A stretch of 64,000 nucleotides of DNA from JAOUEA01 sp963719165 (GCA_963719165.1 CAVRAV010000001.1:496001-560000), one strand, 5' to 3'. Positions 35,530 through 44,079 are shown, counted from the stretch's first letter. Notes: generated from the sequence alone by a model not told the origin. Translations and numbers: made by a program.

Positions 35530-35964
35530 CTACGTGGCCATCCAGGCGTCGATCCGTTGTTCGACCTCCCGCAGGCGCAGCACGATGGCCTTGAGCATCG
35601 CCACGGCCACGCCGGGGTGCTCCAGCAGGAAGCCCCGGAACCCCTCGGCGGGGATCAGCAGCAGCTCGGCGTCGGTCTCCGCCCTGACGGTCGCCATCCG
35701 CCTGCCGGGTGCGATCAACGCCATCTCGCCGAAGAAGTCGCCGGACTTGAGGATGTGGAACCGCCCGCCCACGTCGACCCGGGCCTCGCCCCGCAGCACG
35801 ATGTACATGCCGTCGGCAGCGTCGCCCTCTTCCACGATCGGCATGCCGGCCGCCACGGCAGCGGGGCGGCCGACGGCCGCGATGGCCTCGAGATCCTCCG
35901 AGGGGAGCTCCGCGAACAAGGGGGTGTTGCGAAGGGCCGTGATCTCGATGGCGGCGTCACTCAT
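35530..35964 (-). CDS. Cyclic nucleotide-binding domain protein
   Basis: 144 aa, a single cNMP-binding (CRP-type) beta-roll: TPLFAELPSEDLEAIAAVG, PIVEEGDAADGMYIVLRGEA, and the phosphate-binding cassette SGDFFGEMALIAPGRRMATV, then a short C-terminal helix (MLKAIVLRLREVEQRIDAWM). There is no DNA-binding domain, so it should act by protein contact. The FGEMAL...RMATV cassette keeps the Glu and Arg that usually bind cAMP/cGMP. Starts 8 nt inside the end of the YihY-type gene with a good GGAAGGGAG, so the two are co-expressed; it may gate or regulate that membrane protein (inference). Confidence 0.85.
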   Translation of the reverse strand: MSDAAIEITALRNTPLFAELPSEDLEAIAAVGRPAAVAAGMPIVEEGDAADGMYIVLRGEARVDVGGRFHILKSGDFFGEMALIAPGRRMATVRAETDAELLLIPAEGFRGFLLEHPGVAVAMLKAIVLRLREVEQRIDAWMAT

Positions 35965-37000
35965 GCGATCTCCCTTCCGATGCAGGCGGCGCCGTCGTCG
36001 TCGCGGGGCCCGCCGTCGGGGGCGAGCTTACCGGGTCCCCCCTCGCCGCCGGCATCGAGCGTCCGACCTCGATCCTGGCCTGCGAGACCTCCGCACAGAG
36101 CAGCAGCCACCACATGGTGAGGTACAGGAACGCGAGGAGACCGAAGACGACGCCGATCGTGCCGTACAAGGCGGTGGTCTTCGCCACGACGCGGTTCACG
36201 TACTCGGCTCCCACCAGGTGCAGGGGCAGCCATCCGGCCGTGAATAGGACCGATCCCCAGGCGTGCTGGCGCAGCGTGGGGCCGTGACCCGGTGTGAGCA
36301 ACCGATAGGTCATCGCCGCGAACGCGAACGTCGCCGCCGCCAGCGCCAGGTACGTGAGGATCTCGGAAAGCCACGCGATCCTGCCCGAGATCCGCATGCC
36401 CGCGGCGAGGCTCCCGACCGCGGCCAATACCACGAACAGCAGCATGATCGGGGTGCCCAGCAGGGCCGCCGATGCCCGCCCGAACACCAACCCGGTCTGG
36501 AGCGTTCGGAAGATCATCCCGAGGGAGCTCCGCAGGCGGGCGGCGAACCCCGATGCCGCCCAGATCACGACCACGGCGCCGATCACGCCGAGTCCGACCT
36601 GCTTCGCCGTGCCCACGGTGATGCTGGAGCCGAGCAGTTCGTCCATCCCGGGGATCGCTTTCGCGACCGAGCTCAGGAGTTTCTGGGCGGCCTCGGGATC
36701 GTCGCGCAGCACCGAGCCGGCGATGGACAGCACCACGATGAGCAGGGGCGGGATCGACAGGAAGGCGCCGTACGTCAACGATCCCGCATGGATGCCGATG
36801 GCGTCCGCGCCCACGCGCCGGCTCACCATGAGCCCCGGTGCCCACAGACGCCGCCACCACTTCGGATGGCGCTCGGCGACACGGGCCTCGAAGGTTGCTA
36901 CGCGCTCGCGCACGCGTGCGCGCGATGCGGCGAGCCGTTCGACCTCCCGCGCTCGACGGGTCTGGGGTGGAGGCGCGGGCTCATGCACGAGCGGCAGCAT
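35957..37000 (-). CDS. YihY/virulence factor BrkB-family membrane protein
   Basis: 347 aa with about six transmembrane helices. Family marks: VGADAIGIHAGSLTYGAFLS (the conserved A.S.TYYA.FS-like segment), SIPPLLIVVLSIAGSVL, IGAVVVIWAASGFAARLRSS, the GHGPTLRQHAWGSVLFTAGW segment, and ALYGTIGVVFGLLAFLYLTM ending in WWLLLCAEVSQARIE. A basic, Arg-rich helix (about residues 15-50) precedes the membrane part. Family function is unsettled. ATG at 37000; the start and the divergent hemoglobin GTG are only 22 nt apart, so their promoters overlap. Confidence 0.85.
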   Translation of the reverse strand: MLPLVHEPAPPPQTRRAREVERLAASRARVRERVATFEARVAERHPKWWRRLWAPGLMVSRRVGADAIGIHAGSLTYGAFLSIPPLLIVVLSIAGSVLRDDPEAAQKLLSSVAKAIPGMDELLGSSITVGTAKQVGLGVIGAVVVIWAASGFAARLRSSLGMIFRTLQTGLVFGRASAALLGTPIMLLFVVLAAVGSLAAGMRISGRIAWLSEILTYLALAAATFAFAAMTYRLLTPGHGPTLRQHAWGSVLFTAGWLPLHLVGAEYVNRVVAKTTALYGTIGVVFGLLAFLYLTMWWLLLCAEVSQARIEVGRSMPAARGDPVSSPPTAGPATTTAPPASEGRSHE

Positions 37001-37010
37001 GGCACGCCCG

Positions 37011-37016
37011 TAGACT
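37011..37016 (+). promoter_or_regulatory. -10 box of a leaderless promoter
   Basis: TAGACT ends 6 nt before the GTG at 37023 (truncated hemoglobin). The box falls within the 22-nt gap between two divergent genes. Confidence 0.5.
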
Positions 37017-37022
37017 GCCGGC

Positions 37023-37409
37023 GTGTCCGAGCCGGAGCCGAGCGTGTACGAGTCGGTGGGCGGCATGGCGTTCTTCGAGGAGCTGGTGGACCGGTTCTAC
37101 GAGGGTGTCCGTGCAGACCCCGTGCTCATCGCGCTGTACCCGCAGCCCGACGACCTGGGGCCGGCGCGCCATCGGCTGACCCTCTTCCTGGCGCAGTATT
37201 GGGGCGGTCCCGACACCTACTCCCGCGAGCGGGGTCACCCGCGGCTGCGGATGCGGCACGCCCCGTTCGCCATCGGCCCTCGGGAGCGCGATCGCTGGCT
37301 CGTGCACATGCGAGCCGCCGTCGCGGCCATGGAACCGTCGCCGACGACGCACGAGGCGTTCGAGCGCTACTTCGCGTTCGCGGCCGAATCGATGCGCAAC
37401 CGCGACTGA
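37023..37409 (+). CDS. Truncated hemoglobin, group II (GlbO-like)
   Basis: 128 aa, a 2-over-2 globin. Heme-pocket residues: Tyr26 (B10, DRFYEGV), proximal His79 (F8, LRMRHAPF) and Trp92 (G8, RWLVHM); the LFLAQYWGGPDTYSRERGHP stretch is typical of trHbO. Trp G8 assigns it to groups II/III; length and the GGPDTY segment favour II. Such proteins bind O2 and NO and may support respiration, which fits the oxidase genes in the window. Likely leaderless (TAGACT 6 nt before the GTG). Confidence 0.92.
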   Translation: MSEPEPSVYESVGGMAFFEELVDRFYEGVRADPVLIALYPQPDDLGPARHRLTLFLAQYWGGPDTYSRERGHPRLRMRHAPFAIGPRERDRWLVHMRAAVAAMEPSPTTHEAFERYFAFAAESMRNRD

Positions 37410-37414
37410 CCGAC

Positions 37415-37708
37415 CTACGCGCGCGCCGTACGTCGCTTGGTGATCCCGCGGCCGCCGCCGATGAGGCCCACGTCGATGGCCACGCCCAGGACGATGACGA
37501 CGATCCCACCCGCCTCGATGCCGCCGCGGGCGTCCGAGAACGCGTTCTTGGCGATGGCGTAGGCGATCGTGGTGGTGGGCAGGAGGAAGAACCCGAGGGT
37601 GGGCAGGAGCCAGTGCGTGTAGGCGCGGCTCATGTAGTCCGTGAAGAGCCAGAGCATCACGATGACGAAGCGCGGTGCGAGCAATCCGAGCAATCCGATG
37701 AAGCACAT
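37415..37708 (-). CDS. Small membrane protein with two to three helices
   Basis: 97 aa: LLGLLAPRFVIVMLWLFTDY, YTHWLLPTLGFFLLPTTTIA and AGGIVVIVLGVAIDVGLIGG, then a basic end. Similar small proteins are common in Actinomycetota, but I know no role. It is convergent with the hemoglobin gene (5-nt gap) and lies downstream of the cold-shock gene past a hairpin. Confidence 0.7.
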   Translation of the reverse strand: MCFIGLLGLLAPRFVIVMLWLFTDYMSRAYTHWLLPTLGFFLLPTTTIAYAIAKNAFSDARGGIEAGGIVVIVLGVAIDVGLIGGGRGITKRRTARA

Positions 37709-37735
37709 CTGCGTGCACCTCCGACGAACGACGAA

Positions 37736-37761
37736 GGGCCCGGCGCTCGCGCACCGGACCC
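37736..37761 (-). terminator. Hairpin downstream of the cold-shock gene
   Basis: On the minus strand GGGTCCGG and CCGGGCCC form an 8-bp stem with one G-U pair and a 10-nt GC-rich loop, 24 nt after the cold-shock stop. A short T-containing stretch follows. Probably ends the cold-shock transcript before the membrane-protein gene. Confidence 0.5.
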
Positions 37762-37784
37762 CTCATCTACCAGTCTGTTGTGGT

Positions 37785-37988
37785 TCAGGCTGGGCGTACG
37801 TTCGCGGCCTGCGGGCCCTTCTGGCCCTGCGTGACCTCGAACTCGACACGCTGCCCCTCGTCGAGGTTACGATACCCCTCACCGGCGATCGCGCTGAAGT
37901 GCACGAACACGTCTGCGCTGCCGTCCTCGGGGGTGATGAAGCCGAACCCCTTTTCGGAGTTGAACCACTTCACGGTTCCGGTTGCCAC
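37785..37988 (-). CDS. Cold-shock protein (CspA family)
   Basis: 67 aa, one OB-fold cold-shock domain. RNP1 is KGFGFITPE, RNP2 is DVFVHFSAI, and it begins GTVKWFNSEKGFGF. These bind single-stranded RNA/DNA and melt RNA structure. GTG start with AAGGAGG 9 nt upstream; a longer in-frame reading exists but the family always begins here. It has a leader of about 70-100 nt to the next upstream gene, which could hold a temperature-responsive 5' UTR. Confidence 0.96.
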   Translation of the reverse strand: MATGTVKWFNSEKGFGFITPEDGSADVFVHFSAIAGEGYRNLDEGQRVEFEVTQGQKGPQAANVRPA

Positions 37989-38127
37989 TGGCGATCCCTC
38001 CTTTCTTCCGCCGTCCGGGCCTTCTTGCTGCCCTTGGGCGCCGGCGTGACGCGCCGGTTGAGGGAACGACACATGGCGAGCCAAGAATCTGTGCCCTCGG
38101 CGTGAACCCTACCAGGGTGCGCTTCGA

Positions 38128-38931
38128 TCAGCCTGCAGGCTGGGTGTCGGCTCCGTGAACGTCCGTCGCACCCGGGCCGGGAAGGGCAGGGGAGCCGTCA
38201 TCGGGCGCGGATCGTTTGCGTTCGTCGCGCACCTCGCGTACCACCAGGAGCGCGAACCCGCCCGCGGCGATCGAGGCGAAGGCGAACCACTGAAGGGCGT
38301 AGTTGAGGTGCGGGCCGTCGTCGAGCGTGGGAACGGGCGGCGGGATCGGCAGGTCGCCGGACTGGGCGGGAACCTGGGTGCTGAGCTGAAGGTAGTAGGG
38401 CACGAGCGGATAGGGGAGCTGGCGACCGATCCGCTCGAGGTCGACCCGCGTGACGGTGGTGACGGGACGGTCTGCCTGCGAAGTCCCCCCCGGCTCCGAG
38501 GGGGCGAGCAGGCCCGTCACGCCGACCGTGCCGGTGGGCGGCGCCGCGGCGGCCACGGGCGGCGTGCCCATGGCGAACGGGACCCAACCCCGGTCGACGA
38601 GGATCGCGCGCCCGTCGTGGAGGCGTAGCGGCGTGAGGACGTGGTTACCCGGTTCCCCTTGGTTGGTGCGGCCGTACAGGATGACCTCGCGCGTGGGGTC
38701 GTAGGTTCCCGTGGCCTCGGCTCGGCGGTACAGCAGATCGCCTCCGGCATCGAGGAGCCGCTCGACCGCCGCCGGGGGGGCCGCCATACCCGCCTCGTAC
38801 CGCGCGTTGAAGTAGCGCCGGCCGTGGAGGCGATCGAGCTGCCAGAAGCCGAGGCGCACGCAGAGTGCCGTCATCACGACGGCGAACAAGCCGAGGGCGA
38901 TCCACCGGGGCTTGAGGAGGAAGCGGAGCAT
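38128..38931 (-). CDS. SURF1-family cytochrome oxidase assembly protein
   Basis: 267 aa. Typical SURF1 layout: an N-terminal helix (WIALGLFAVVMTALCVRLGF) running into FWQLDRLHGRR, a central soluble domain with RAEATGTYDPTREVILYGRT and AILVDRGWVPFAM, then a C-terminal helix after GPHLNYALQWFAFASIAAGG. SURF1 aids heme a insertion into subunit I, so it probably serves the oxidase at 20.6-26.4 kb. A TATGCT -10 box (38941-38946) ends 9 nt before the ATG. Confidence 0.92.
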   Translation of the reverse strand: MLRFLLKPRWIALGLFAVVMTALCVRLGFWQLDRLHGRRYFNARYEAGMAAPPAAVERLLDAGGDLLYRRAEATGTYDPTREVILYGRTNQGEPGNHVLTPLRLHDGRAILVDRGWVPFAMGTPPVAAAAPPTGTVGVTGLLAPSEPGGTSQADRPVTTVTRVDLERIGRQLPYPLVPYYLQLSTQVPAQSGDLPIPPPVPTLDDGPHLNYALQWFAFASIAAGGFALLVVREVRDERKRSAPDDGSPALPGPGATDVHGADTQPAG

Positions 38932-38965
38932 GCGGCCCCGAGCATAGCCCCGGCGCCGCGGCTCA

Positions 38966-39745
38966 CTAGGTGCCCTTGGTCTCCTGGATCGTGTTGCCGC
39001 CGTCCACCACAACCGACTGGCCCGTCACGTAGCTGGCTCGGTCCGTGGCCAGGAATCCGACCACCTCCGCGACCTCCTCGGGCGTGCCCGAACGGCCGAC
39101 CGGTGTGTGACGACCGGCCGCGGCTTCCGGCGGCGTCTGTGACCCGGAGGAGATCCAACCCGGCGCCACGGAGTTCACCGTGATGCCGTGGGACCCTACC
39201 TCCACCGCGAGCCCGCGCATCAGGCCGTCCATGCCCGCCTTGGCCGCGCCGTAGCCCGTCGAGCCGGGGTTCGTCACGAGCGGACCCGTCACCGACGACA
39301 CCATGACCACCCGTCCCCATCCTCGATCGAGCATCCCCGGCAGCACGCCTCGCGTCACGTTGTAGGCCGTGCCCAGGTTCATCGCGAGGTCGCCATCCCA
39401 GTCCTGGTCGCTTTGCTCTGAGAACTCCCCGCCCGACCCCGTTCCCGAGGCGACGTTGACCATGCCCGCGTTGTTGACGAGGATGTCGATCCGGCCGAAC
39501 CGCTCGGTGACCTCGTCCACCAGCCGGCGGGCTTGGGATCGGTCCGTGAGGTCGGCAACGAAGCCGCCGGCGTCGAAGCCCAGCGCGTGCAGCTCGGCGG
39601 CCCGTTCGTGGATCCGGCCGGTGGTGGAGGCGATCGCGAGGCCGGCACCCTCCCGGCCCAGGACCCGGCCACAGGCGAACCCGATCCCCGTGGGCGACCC
39701 CGCGCCCGTGATCAGGGCCACATGTCCCCGGGCTTCGTGCAGCAT
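38966..39745 (-). CDS. Short-chain dehydrogenase/reductase
   Basis: 259 aa, classical SDR fold. Cofactor site HVALITGAGSPTGIGFACGR (an expanded TGxxxGIG), DILVNNAGMVNVAS, catalytic Ser in VMVSSVTGPL, and Tyr-x3-Lys in TGYGAAKAG, then VNSVAPGWI. The C-terminus VTGQSVVVDGGNTI is the usual SDR end. Asp in the second strand is absent and ASTTGR follows, suggesting NADP preference. Substrate unknown. A TAGGCT -10 box (39753-39758) ends 7 nt before the ATG. Divergent from the pilin gene. Confidence 0.9.
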   Translation of the reverse strand: MLHEARGHVALITGAGSPTGIGFACGRVLGREGAGLAIASTTGRIHERAAELHALGFDAGGFVADLTDRSQARRLVDEVTERFGRIDILVNNAGMVNVASGTGSGGEFSEQSDQDWDGDLAMNLGTAYNVTRGVLPGMLDRGWGRVVMVSSVTGPLVTNPGSTGYGAAKAGMDGLMRGLAVEVGSHGITVNSVAPGWISSGSQTPPEAAAGRHTPVGRSGTPEEVAEVVGFLATDRASYVTGQSVVVDGGNTIQETKGT

Positions 39746-39813
39746 GACCGCGAGCCTACCCCGCTCAACTTTCCACGGCCTTCCTGCCGATACCACCTGC
39801 AAGACGGCGCGAA

Positions 39814-39837
39814 GGGCCGCCCGGTTGCGGGCGGCCC
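39814..39837. promoter_or_regulatory. Strong GC hairpin in the pilin 5' region
   Basis: GGGCCGCCCG, a 4-nt loop GTTG, then CGGGCGGCCC: a perfect 10-bp stem that ends 28 nt before the pilin ATG and 12 nt before its GAAGGGA ribosome site. No U-tract follows, so it is not a standard terminator; it may stabilise the pilin mRNA or attenuate. Confidence 0.5.
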
Positions 39838-39865
39838 GCGCGACGGACGGGACGAAGGGATCATC

Positions 39866-40057
39866 ATGCTGCTGCGCGTCATCACCCGCGTGCAGGTCTG
39901 GCGGGCCGAGATGCGGGATCGGCTGTTCGACGAACACGGCGCCACCGCGGTGGAGTACGCCTTGATGCTGGCCTTGATCTTCATGGTCGTCATCGGGGCC
40001 GTGGCCTTCATGGGACAACAGACCAACGCGGGTCTCGAGAAGTACCAACTCCCATAG
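39866..40057 (+). CDS. Flp-type (type IVb) pilin
   Basis: 63 aa. After a basic leader, the class III prepilin site is DEHGATAVEYALMLALIF: cleavage after Gly25 leaves Ala+1 and Glu at +5 as required, then the hydrophobic assembly helix (LMLALIFMVVIGAVAFM). Flp pilins form the Tad adhesion fibre. No tad/cpa genes are nearby, so the pilin is orphaned and its machinery must be elsewhere. Ribosome site GAAGGGA 5 nt before the ATG. Confidence 0.9.
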   Translation: MLLRVITRVQVWRAEMRDRLFDEHGATAVEYALMLALIFMVVIGAVAFMGQQTNAGLEKYQLP

Positions 40058-40137
40058 GCGGGGCGACGTCTGGGGGCCGTTGGAGGACGGCCCACAGGCG
40101 CCTGCGCCCGCCGAGCTCCGGCGCCGCCGGCATCGGC

Positions 40138-40143
40138 TAGGCT
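40138..40143 (+). promoter_or_regulatory. -10 box upstream of the zinc-ribbon gene
   Basis: TAGGCT ends 9 nt before the ATG at 40153, implying a leader of only a few bases. It should drive the zinc-ribbon and RNase H genes. Confidence 0.5.
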
Positions 40144-40152
40144 TCCTGCGCC

Positions 40153-40860
40153 ATGCAGGGGATGGATCGTTTGCTCGCGCTCCAGGAGACCGACACCACC
40201 CTCGCTCGGCTGCGCGGGCGTCGCGACGCCCTCGTGGCCGGGGAGACGATCGCGGCCGCGCGCGACGCGGCCGACGCGGCCGAACAGGCCTTGGGGGAGC
40301 TCGGGCTGCAGCTCGACGAGCTGGGCCGCGACCAACGACGCTTCGAACAAGAGATCGATTCCCTCACGCAGAAGGAAGCCGCAGAGAACAAACGGATGTA
40401 CGACGGAAGCATCGTCAACACCAAGGAGCTCGAGGCGCTCCAGCACGAACTTGCCAACCTTCAGAAGCGCCGCACCGACCGGGAGGACGAGCTCCTCGCC
40501 CTGATGGAGCAACGCGAGGAGAAAGACGCGCAGGCCGCCCAGGCCGAGACCTTGAACGCGGCACTGCGGTCAGCGCTGCAGACGACGTCCCAGGCGGCCG
40601 ATGAGGAGCTGGTCGCGGTGGAGGCGGACCTGGAGCGCCGCGCGGCCGAACGAGAGGAGCTCGCGTCCGGCGTCGACCCCGAGTTGCTGGAGCTGTACGA
40701 GGACCTGCGAGCCCAGAAGAAGGGCGTCGGGGCGGTGGCGCTCGTCGACGGCGTCTGCGGAGGCTGCCACGAACAGCTCTCGGCGATGGAGGCCGACAAG
40801 GTCAAGAAGACCGAGGGCGTGCGGAGGTGTCCGCACTGCCGGCGGATCCTGGTCCTTTGA
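40153..40860 (+). CDS. Coiled-coil protein with C4-type zinc ribbon
   Basis: 235 aa. Residues 1-180 form a long antiparallel coiled coil (LLALQETDTTLARLRGRRDA, MYDGSIVNTKELEALQHELA, LANLQKRRTDREDELLALME). The C-terminus is a zinc ribbon with GVCGGCHEQL and RRCPHCRRIL. This is the family of Rv2229c, which in mycobacteria also precedes the RNase H gene. The biochemical role is unsettled; nucleic acid binding is suspected. It overlaps RNase H by 34 nt if the GTG at 40827 is used. Confidence 0.9.
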   Translation: MQGMDRLLALQETDTTLARLRGRRDALVAGETIAAARDAADAAEQALGELGLQLDELGRDQRRFEQEIDSLTQKEAAENKRMYDGSIVNTKELEALQHELANLQKRRTDREDELLALMEQREEKDAQAAQAETLNAALRSALQTTSQAADEELVAVEADLERRAAEREELASGVDPELLELYEDLRAQKKGVGAVALVDGVCGGCHEQLSAMEADKVKKTEGVRRCPHCRRILVL

Positions 40861-41267
40861 TCGTCGCGTGCGACGGCGCTGCGCGGGGCAACCCAGGCCC
40901 CGCGGGCATCGGCGTGCAGATCACCGGCACCGGAGGTCGTGTCGTGGCCGAGATCGCCCGTGGCTTGGGGGAGACCACGAACAACGTCGCCGAGTACACG
41001 GCGGTGATCGAGGGTCTCAAACGCGCCGCCGAGCTGGGCGCAACGGAGGTGCTCCTGCGCAGCGACTCCCAGCTCCTCATCAACCAGATCACCGGCCGTT
41101 ACCGCGTGAAGTCGGCGCACCTCGTGCCGTTGCACCGCGAGGTCCTGAGGGTCGCGAGGACGTTCACCTCGATCGCGTTCGAGCACGTCCGCCGGGAGCT
41201 GAACACCGAGCCAGACCGGCTCGCGAACGAGGGCGTCGACGACTGGCTGGCCGCGCGCCGCGGTTGA
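40827..41267 (+). CDS. rnhA: Ribonuclease H (type I)
   Basis: 146 aa, removing RNA from RNA-DNA hybrids. Catalytic acids: Asp in IVACDGAARGNPGPAG, Glu in NNVAEYTAVIEGL, Asp in LLRSDSQLLINQ and Asp in TEPDRLANEG. It lacks the C-terminal phosphatase domain fused to its mycobacterial counterpart Rv2228c. The GTG at 40827 lies 34 nt inside the zinc-ribbon gene; a TTG at 40857 overlapping that gene's TGA would remove ten residues and fits the family N-terminus as well. Either way translation is coupled. Confidence 0.92.
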   Translation: MSALPADPGPLIVACDGAARGNPGPAGIGVQITGTGGRVVAEIARGLGETTNNVAEYTAVIEGLKRAAELGATEVLLRSDSQLLINQITGRYRVKSAHLVPLHREVLRVARTFTSIAFEHVRRELNTEPDRLANEGVDDWLAARRG

Positions 41268-41301
41268 GGGCTGCGCCCGGCCCGAGCGCGGCGAGCCCCG
41301 C

Positions 41302-41307
41302 TATGCT
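41302..41307 (+). promoter_or_regulatory. -10 box of the RNase P RNA promoter
   Basis: TATGCT ends 7 nt before the predicted first base of the RNase P RNA (41315). No -35 match is obvious in the GC-rich DNA upstream. Confidence 0.55.
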
Positions 41308-41314
41308 CGCGGCT

Positions 41315-41701
<387 letters not shown>

Positions 41702-41723
41702 CGCCCGGTCACAGCGGAGGTCC

Positions 41724-42707
41724 TCACGGGACGGCCGGCAGCGCCAGACCGGCCGCCACGGCGCGGCGGAGCTGCTTGCCCGCGTGATAGCTCGATCGCA
41801 CGAGCGGCCCCGCCTCGACGTGGGGGATCCCGAGGGCCTCGCCGAACTGCTTGTGGGCCTCGAACTCTTGCGGGGTGACCCATCGGTCGACCGGCAGGTG
41901 GAATGGCGTCGGCTGGAGATACTGCCCCATCGTGAGGAGGTCGCACCGGGCGTCGAGGAGGTCCCGCATCGCGTCTTCGACCTCCCGCGCGGTCTCGCCC
42001 ATGCCGAGGATGAGGTTCGATTTCGTGATCTGCCGGGGGCGCAGGCGCTTCGCCAGGCGCAGCACTTCCAACGAGCGTCGGTAGCCGAACGCGGGGCGGA
42101 TCTTGTCGTGCAGGCGCGGCACGGTCTCCAGGTTGTGGGCGAACACGTCGGGTTCCGCTTCGAGGACCGTGGCGATGTCCGCCTCTCCGCCCTTGAAATC
42201 GCTGGGGAGCACCTCGATGGCGCAGTCGGTCCTCGTCGCGCGCACCTCCCGGATCACCGCAGCCCAGATGCGGGCGCCGCCGTCGCGGAGGTCGTCGCGG
42301 GCCACCCCGGTGAGCACGACGTGGCGCAGCCGCATCTCGGCCACGGCCTCCGCGATCCGACGGGGCTCGCTCTCGTCAACGGGCTCCGGCTTCGCCGTCA
42401 TCACGTCGCAGAACCCGCAACGCCGGGTGCACTTCGACCCGAGGATGAGGAACGTCGCCTCACGTTCTTCCCAGCATTCATGGATGTTGGGACACATCGC
42501 CTCTTCGCACACGGTGTTCAGCCCGAGGCCGCGCATCAGACCCTTCAGCTCCGTGAAGTTGGGACCGCTCTGTAGGCGCACCTTCAGCCACGGCGGCTTG
42601 CGCTCTCCGCGGGCGTTGACGCCCGAGGCGGCCGCAGGCCCGTTCGTCACGCCCACGATGGGCAGGTGGAGGCGGCGGCGCCGGGGATTGTGATCGCGCT
42701 CCGCCAT
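41724..42707 (-). CDS. lipA: Lipoyl synthase
   Basis: 327 aa, radical SAM enzyme inserting two sulfurs into octanoyl groups. Auxiliary cluster Cys: NTVCEEAMCPNIHECW (CxxxxCxxxxxC). SAM cluster: KCTRRCGFCDV (CxxxCxxC). Also THHLETVP-like FAHNLETVPRLHDKIRPAFG and TKSNLILGMGETAREV, and the C-terminal RSSYHA. It serves the 2-oxoacid dehydrogenase and glycine cleavage proteins in this window together with lipB. No Shine-Dalgarno; a TAGAAT -10 box ends 8 nt before the ATG, so the mRNA looks leaderless. Confidence 0.97.
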   Translation of the reverse strand: MAERDHNPRRRRLHLPIVGVTNGPAAASGVNARGERKPPWLKVRLQSGPNFTELKGLMRGLGLNTVCEEAMCPNIHECWEEREATFLILGSKCTRRCGFCDVMTAKPEPVDESEPRRIAEAVAEMRLRHVVLTGVARDDLRDGGARIWAAVIREVRATRTDCAIEVLPSDFKGGEADIATVLEAEPDVFAHNLETVPRLHDKIRPAFGYRRSLEVLRLAKRLRPRQITKSNLILGMGETAREVEDAMRDLLDARCDLLTMGQYLQPTPFHLPVDRWVTPQEFEAHKQFGEALGIPHVEAGPLVRSSYHAGKQLRRAVAAGLALPAVP

Positions 42708-42715
42708 AGCAGGAG

Positions 42716-42721
42716 ATTCTA
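42716..42721 (-). promoter_or_regulatory. -10 box of lipA
   Basis: TAGAAT on the minus strand, 8 nt before the lipA ATG at 42707. Confidence 0.55.
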
Positions 42722-42834
42722 CGGGTCTCGGTGGCGCGCGCGGGACCGTCCGAGATTGGGCGCCGTCCCTGCGCGGTTCGAGGCCGAAGCGGGGGTAGGC
42801 TCGCCTCGGCCGGGCCCGCCCGGCCGTGCGAGCC

Positions 42835-44079
42835 ATGGCCGATACCGGAACGACTTCCTCGCCCCCGCCGCCGCCCGCTGCGTCGGACGCGCCGCTGCGC
42901 CTGCCGCCGTGGCCGTGGATCTGGCGGGTCCTGGGCGCGGCGGCCGTCGTCGCGTTCGCGTCGCTGGCCTTCTACGCCTTCTTCAGGGCGGTGCGCGACC
43001 TGTTGATCTGGGTGTTCATCTCCTTGTTCGCGTCCTTCGCGTTGGAGCCGGCCGTGGACTGGCTCGCGAAGCGCGGCTGGAAGCGCGGGCTCGCCACGGG
43101 CGTGATCTTGTTCGGCGTCGTGATCCTGGGGGTCGTCATGGTGTCCCTGATGATCCCGCTGCTCGTGCAGCAGGTGGAGGCCCTCGTCAGGGCGGCTCCG
43201 GATATCCTGGAGAAGCTGAGCGGATACACGCGCAGGTGGTTCGGCTTCGACGTGTCCATCGATACGCTCAAGCAGCAGCTCACGGACGCGAACTCCGCGG
43301 TCGCCGGGTTCGCCAACGACATCGCGGGCAACCTCTTCGGCGTTGCGAGCGCACTGATCGCCACCATCTTCAAACTGCTCACGATCGGGCTTTTCACCTT
43401 CTACCTCACGGCCGACGGGCCGAAGGTGCGTCGCGCCGTCTGCTCCTACCTCCCGCCCAAGCAGCAGGAGACGGTCCTGAAGTCGTGGGAGGTAGGCATC
43501 GAGAAGACGGGCGCCTACCTGTACTCGCGGCTCTTGCTCGCGATCATCTCCGGGATCGCGACGTTCCTCGTGCTGAGTGTGCTGGGGGTTCCCTTCGCAG
43601 CCCCCCTCGCCGTGTGGATGGGGCTCGTCTCGCAGTTCCTGCCCACGATCGGCACCTACATCGCGATGGCGCTCCCGCTCCTGGTGGCGGTCGTGCAGGG
43701 ACCCGTGGACGCCCTGATCCTCCTGGTCTTCTTCACCCTGTACCAACAGGTCGAGAACTACGTCCTCAGTCCCCGCATCACGGCGCGCACGATGCAGCTG
43801 CATCCGGCGCTCGCGTTCGGCTGCGCCATCGCGGGCGCCGGCATCGCGGGCATCGTGGGCGCCTTCCTCGCCCTGCCGTTCGCCGCCATCGTGCAGGCGC
43901 TCGGGTCGACCTACATCCAACGCCATGGGGTCGCGGAGACCGAGCTCACCCGGGTCGCCCCGCCGACCGAGTCGAAGGAACGCCGCGAGGAGCGCAAGCG
44001 TCAGCGTGATCAGGATGGACGCCCCGGCGACCCGCCGAGGGACGAGCCCGACGACGCACCGGGCGCGGCCGACTCCTAG
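42835..44079 (+). CDS. AI-2E/PerM-family transporter
   Basis: 414 aa with about eight helices. Family features: DLLIWVFISLFASFALEPAV, WLAKRGWKRGLATGVILFGV, a soluble stretch near residues 125-180, then FTFYLTADGPKVRRAV, GIATFLVLSVLGVPFAAPLA, FLPTIGTYIAMALPLLVAV and the conserved YQQVENYVLSPRI. Members export small molecules or ions (autoinducer-2, Na+/H+ antiport); the cargo here is unknown. A highly charged Arg/Glu/Asp tail closes it. ATG at 42835 or GTG at 42826; a -10 box TAGGCT lies at 42796-42801. Its stop overlaps the stop of the convergent kinase. Confidence 0.9.
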   Translation: MADTGTTSSPPPPPAASDAPLRLPPWPWIWRVLGAAAVVAFASLAFYAFFRAVRDLLIWVFISLFASFALEPAVDWLAKRGWKRGLATGVILFGVVILGVVMVSLMIPLLVQQVEALVRAAPDILEKLSGYTRRWFGFDVSIDTLKQQLTDANSAVAGFANDIAGNLFGVASALIATIFKLLTIGLFTFYLTADGPKVRRAVCSYLPPKQQETVLKSWEVGIEKTGAYLYSRLLLAIISGIATFLVLSVLGVPFAAPLAVWMGLVSQFLPTIGTYIAMALPLLVAVVQGPVDALILLVFFTLYQQVENYVLSPRITARTMQLHPALAFGCAIAGAGIAGIVGAFLALPFAAIVQALGSTYIQRHGVAETELTRVAPPTESKERREERKRQRDQDGRPGDPPRDEPDDAPGAADS

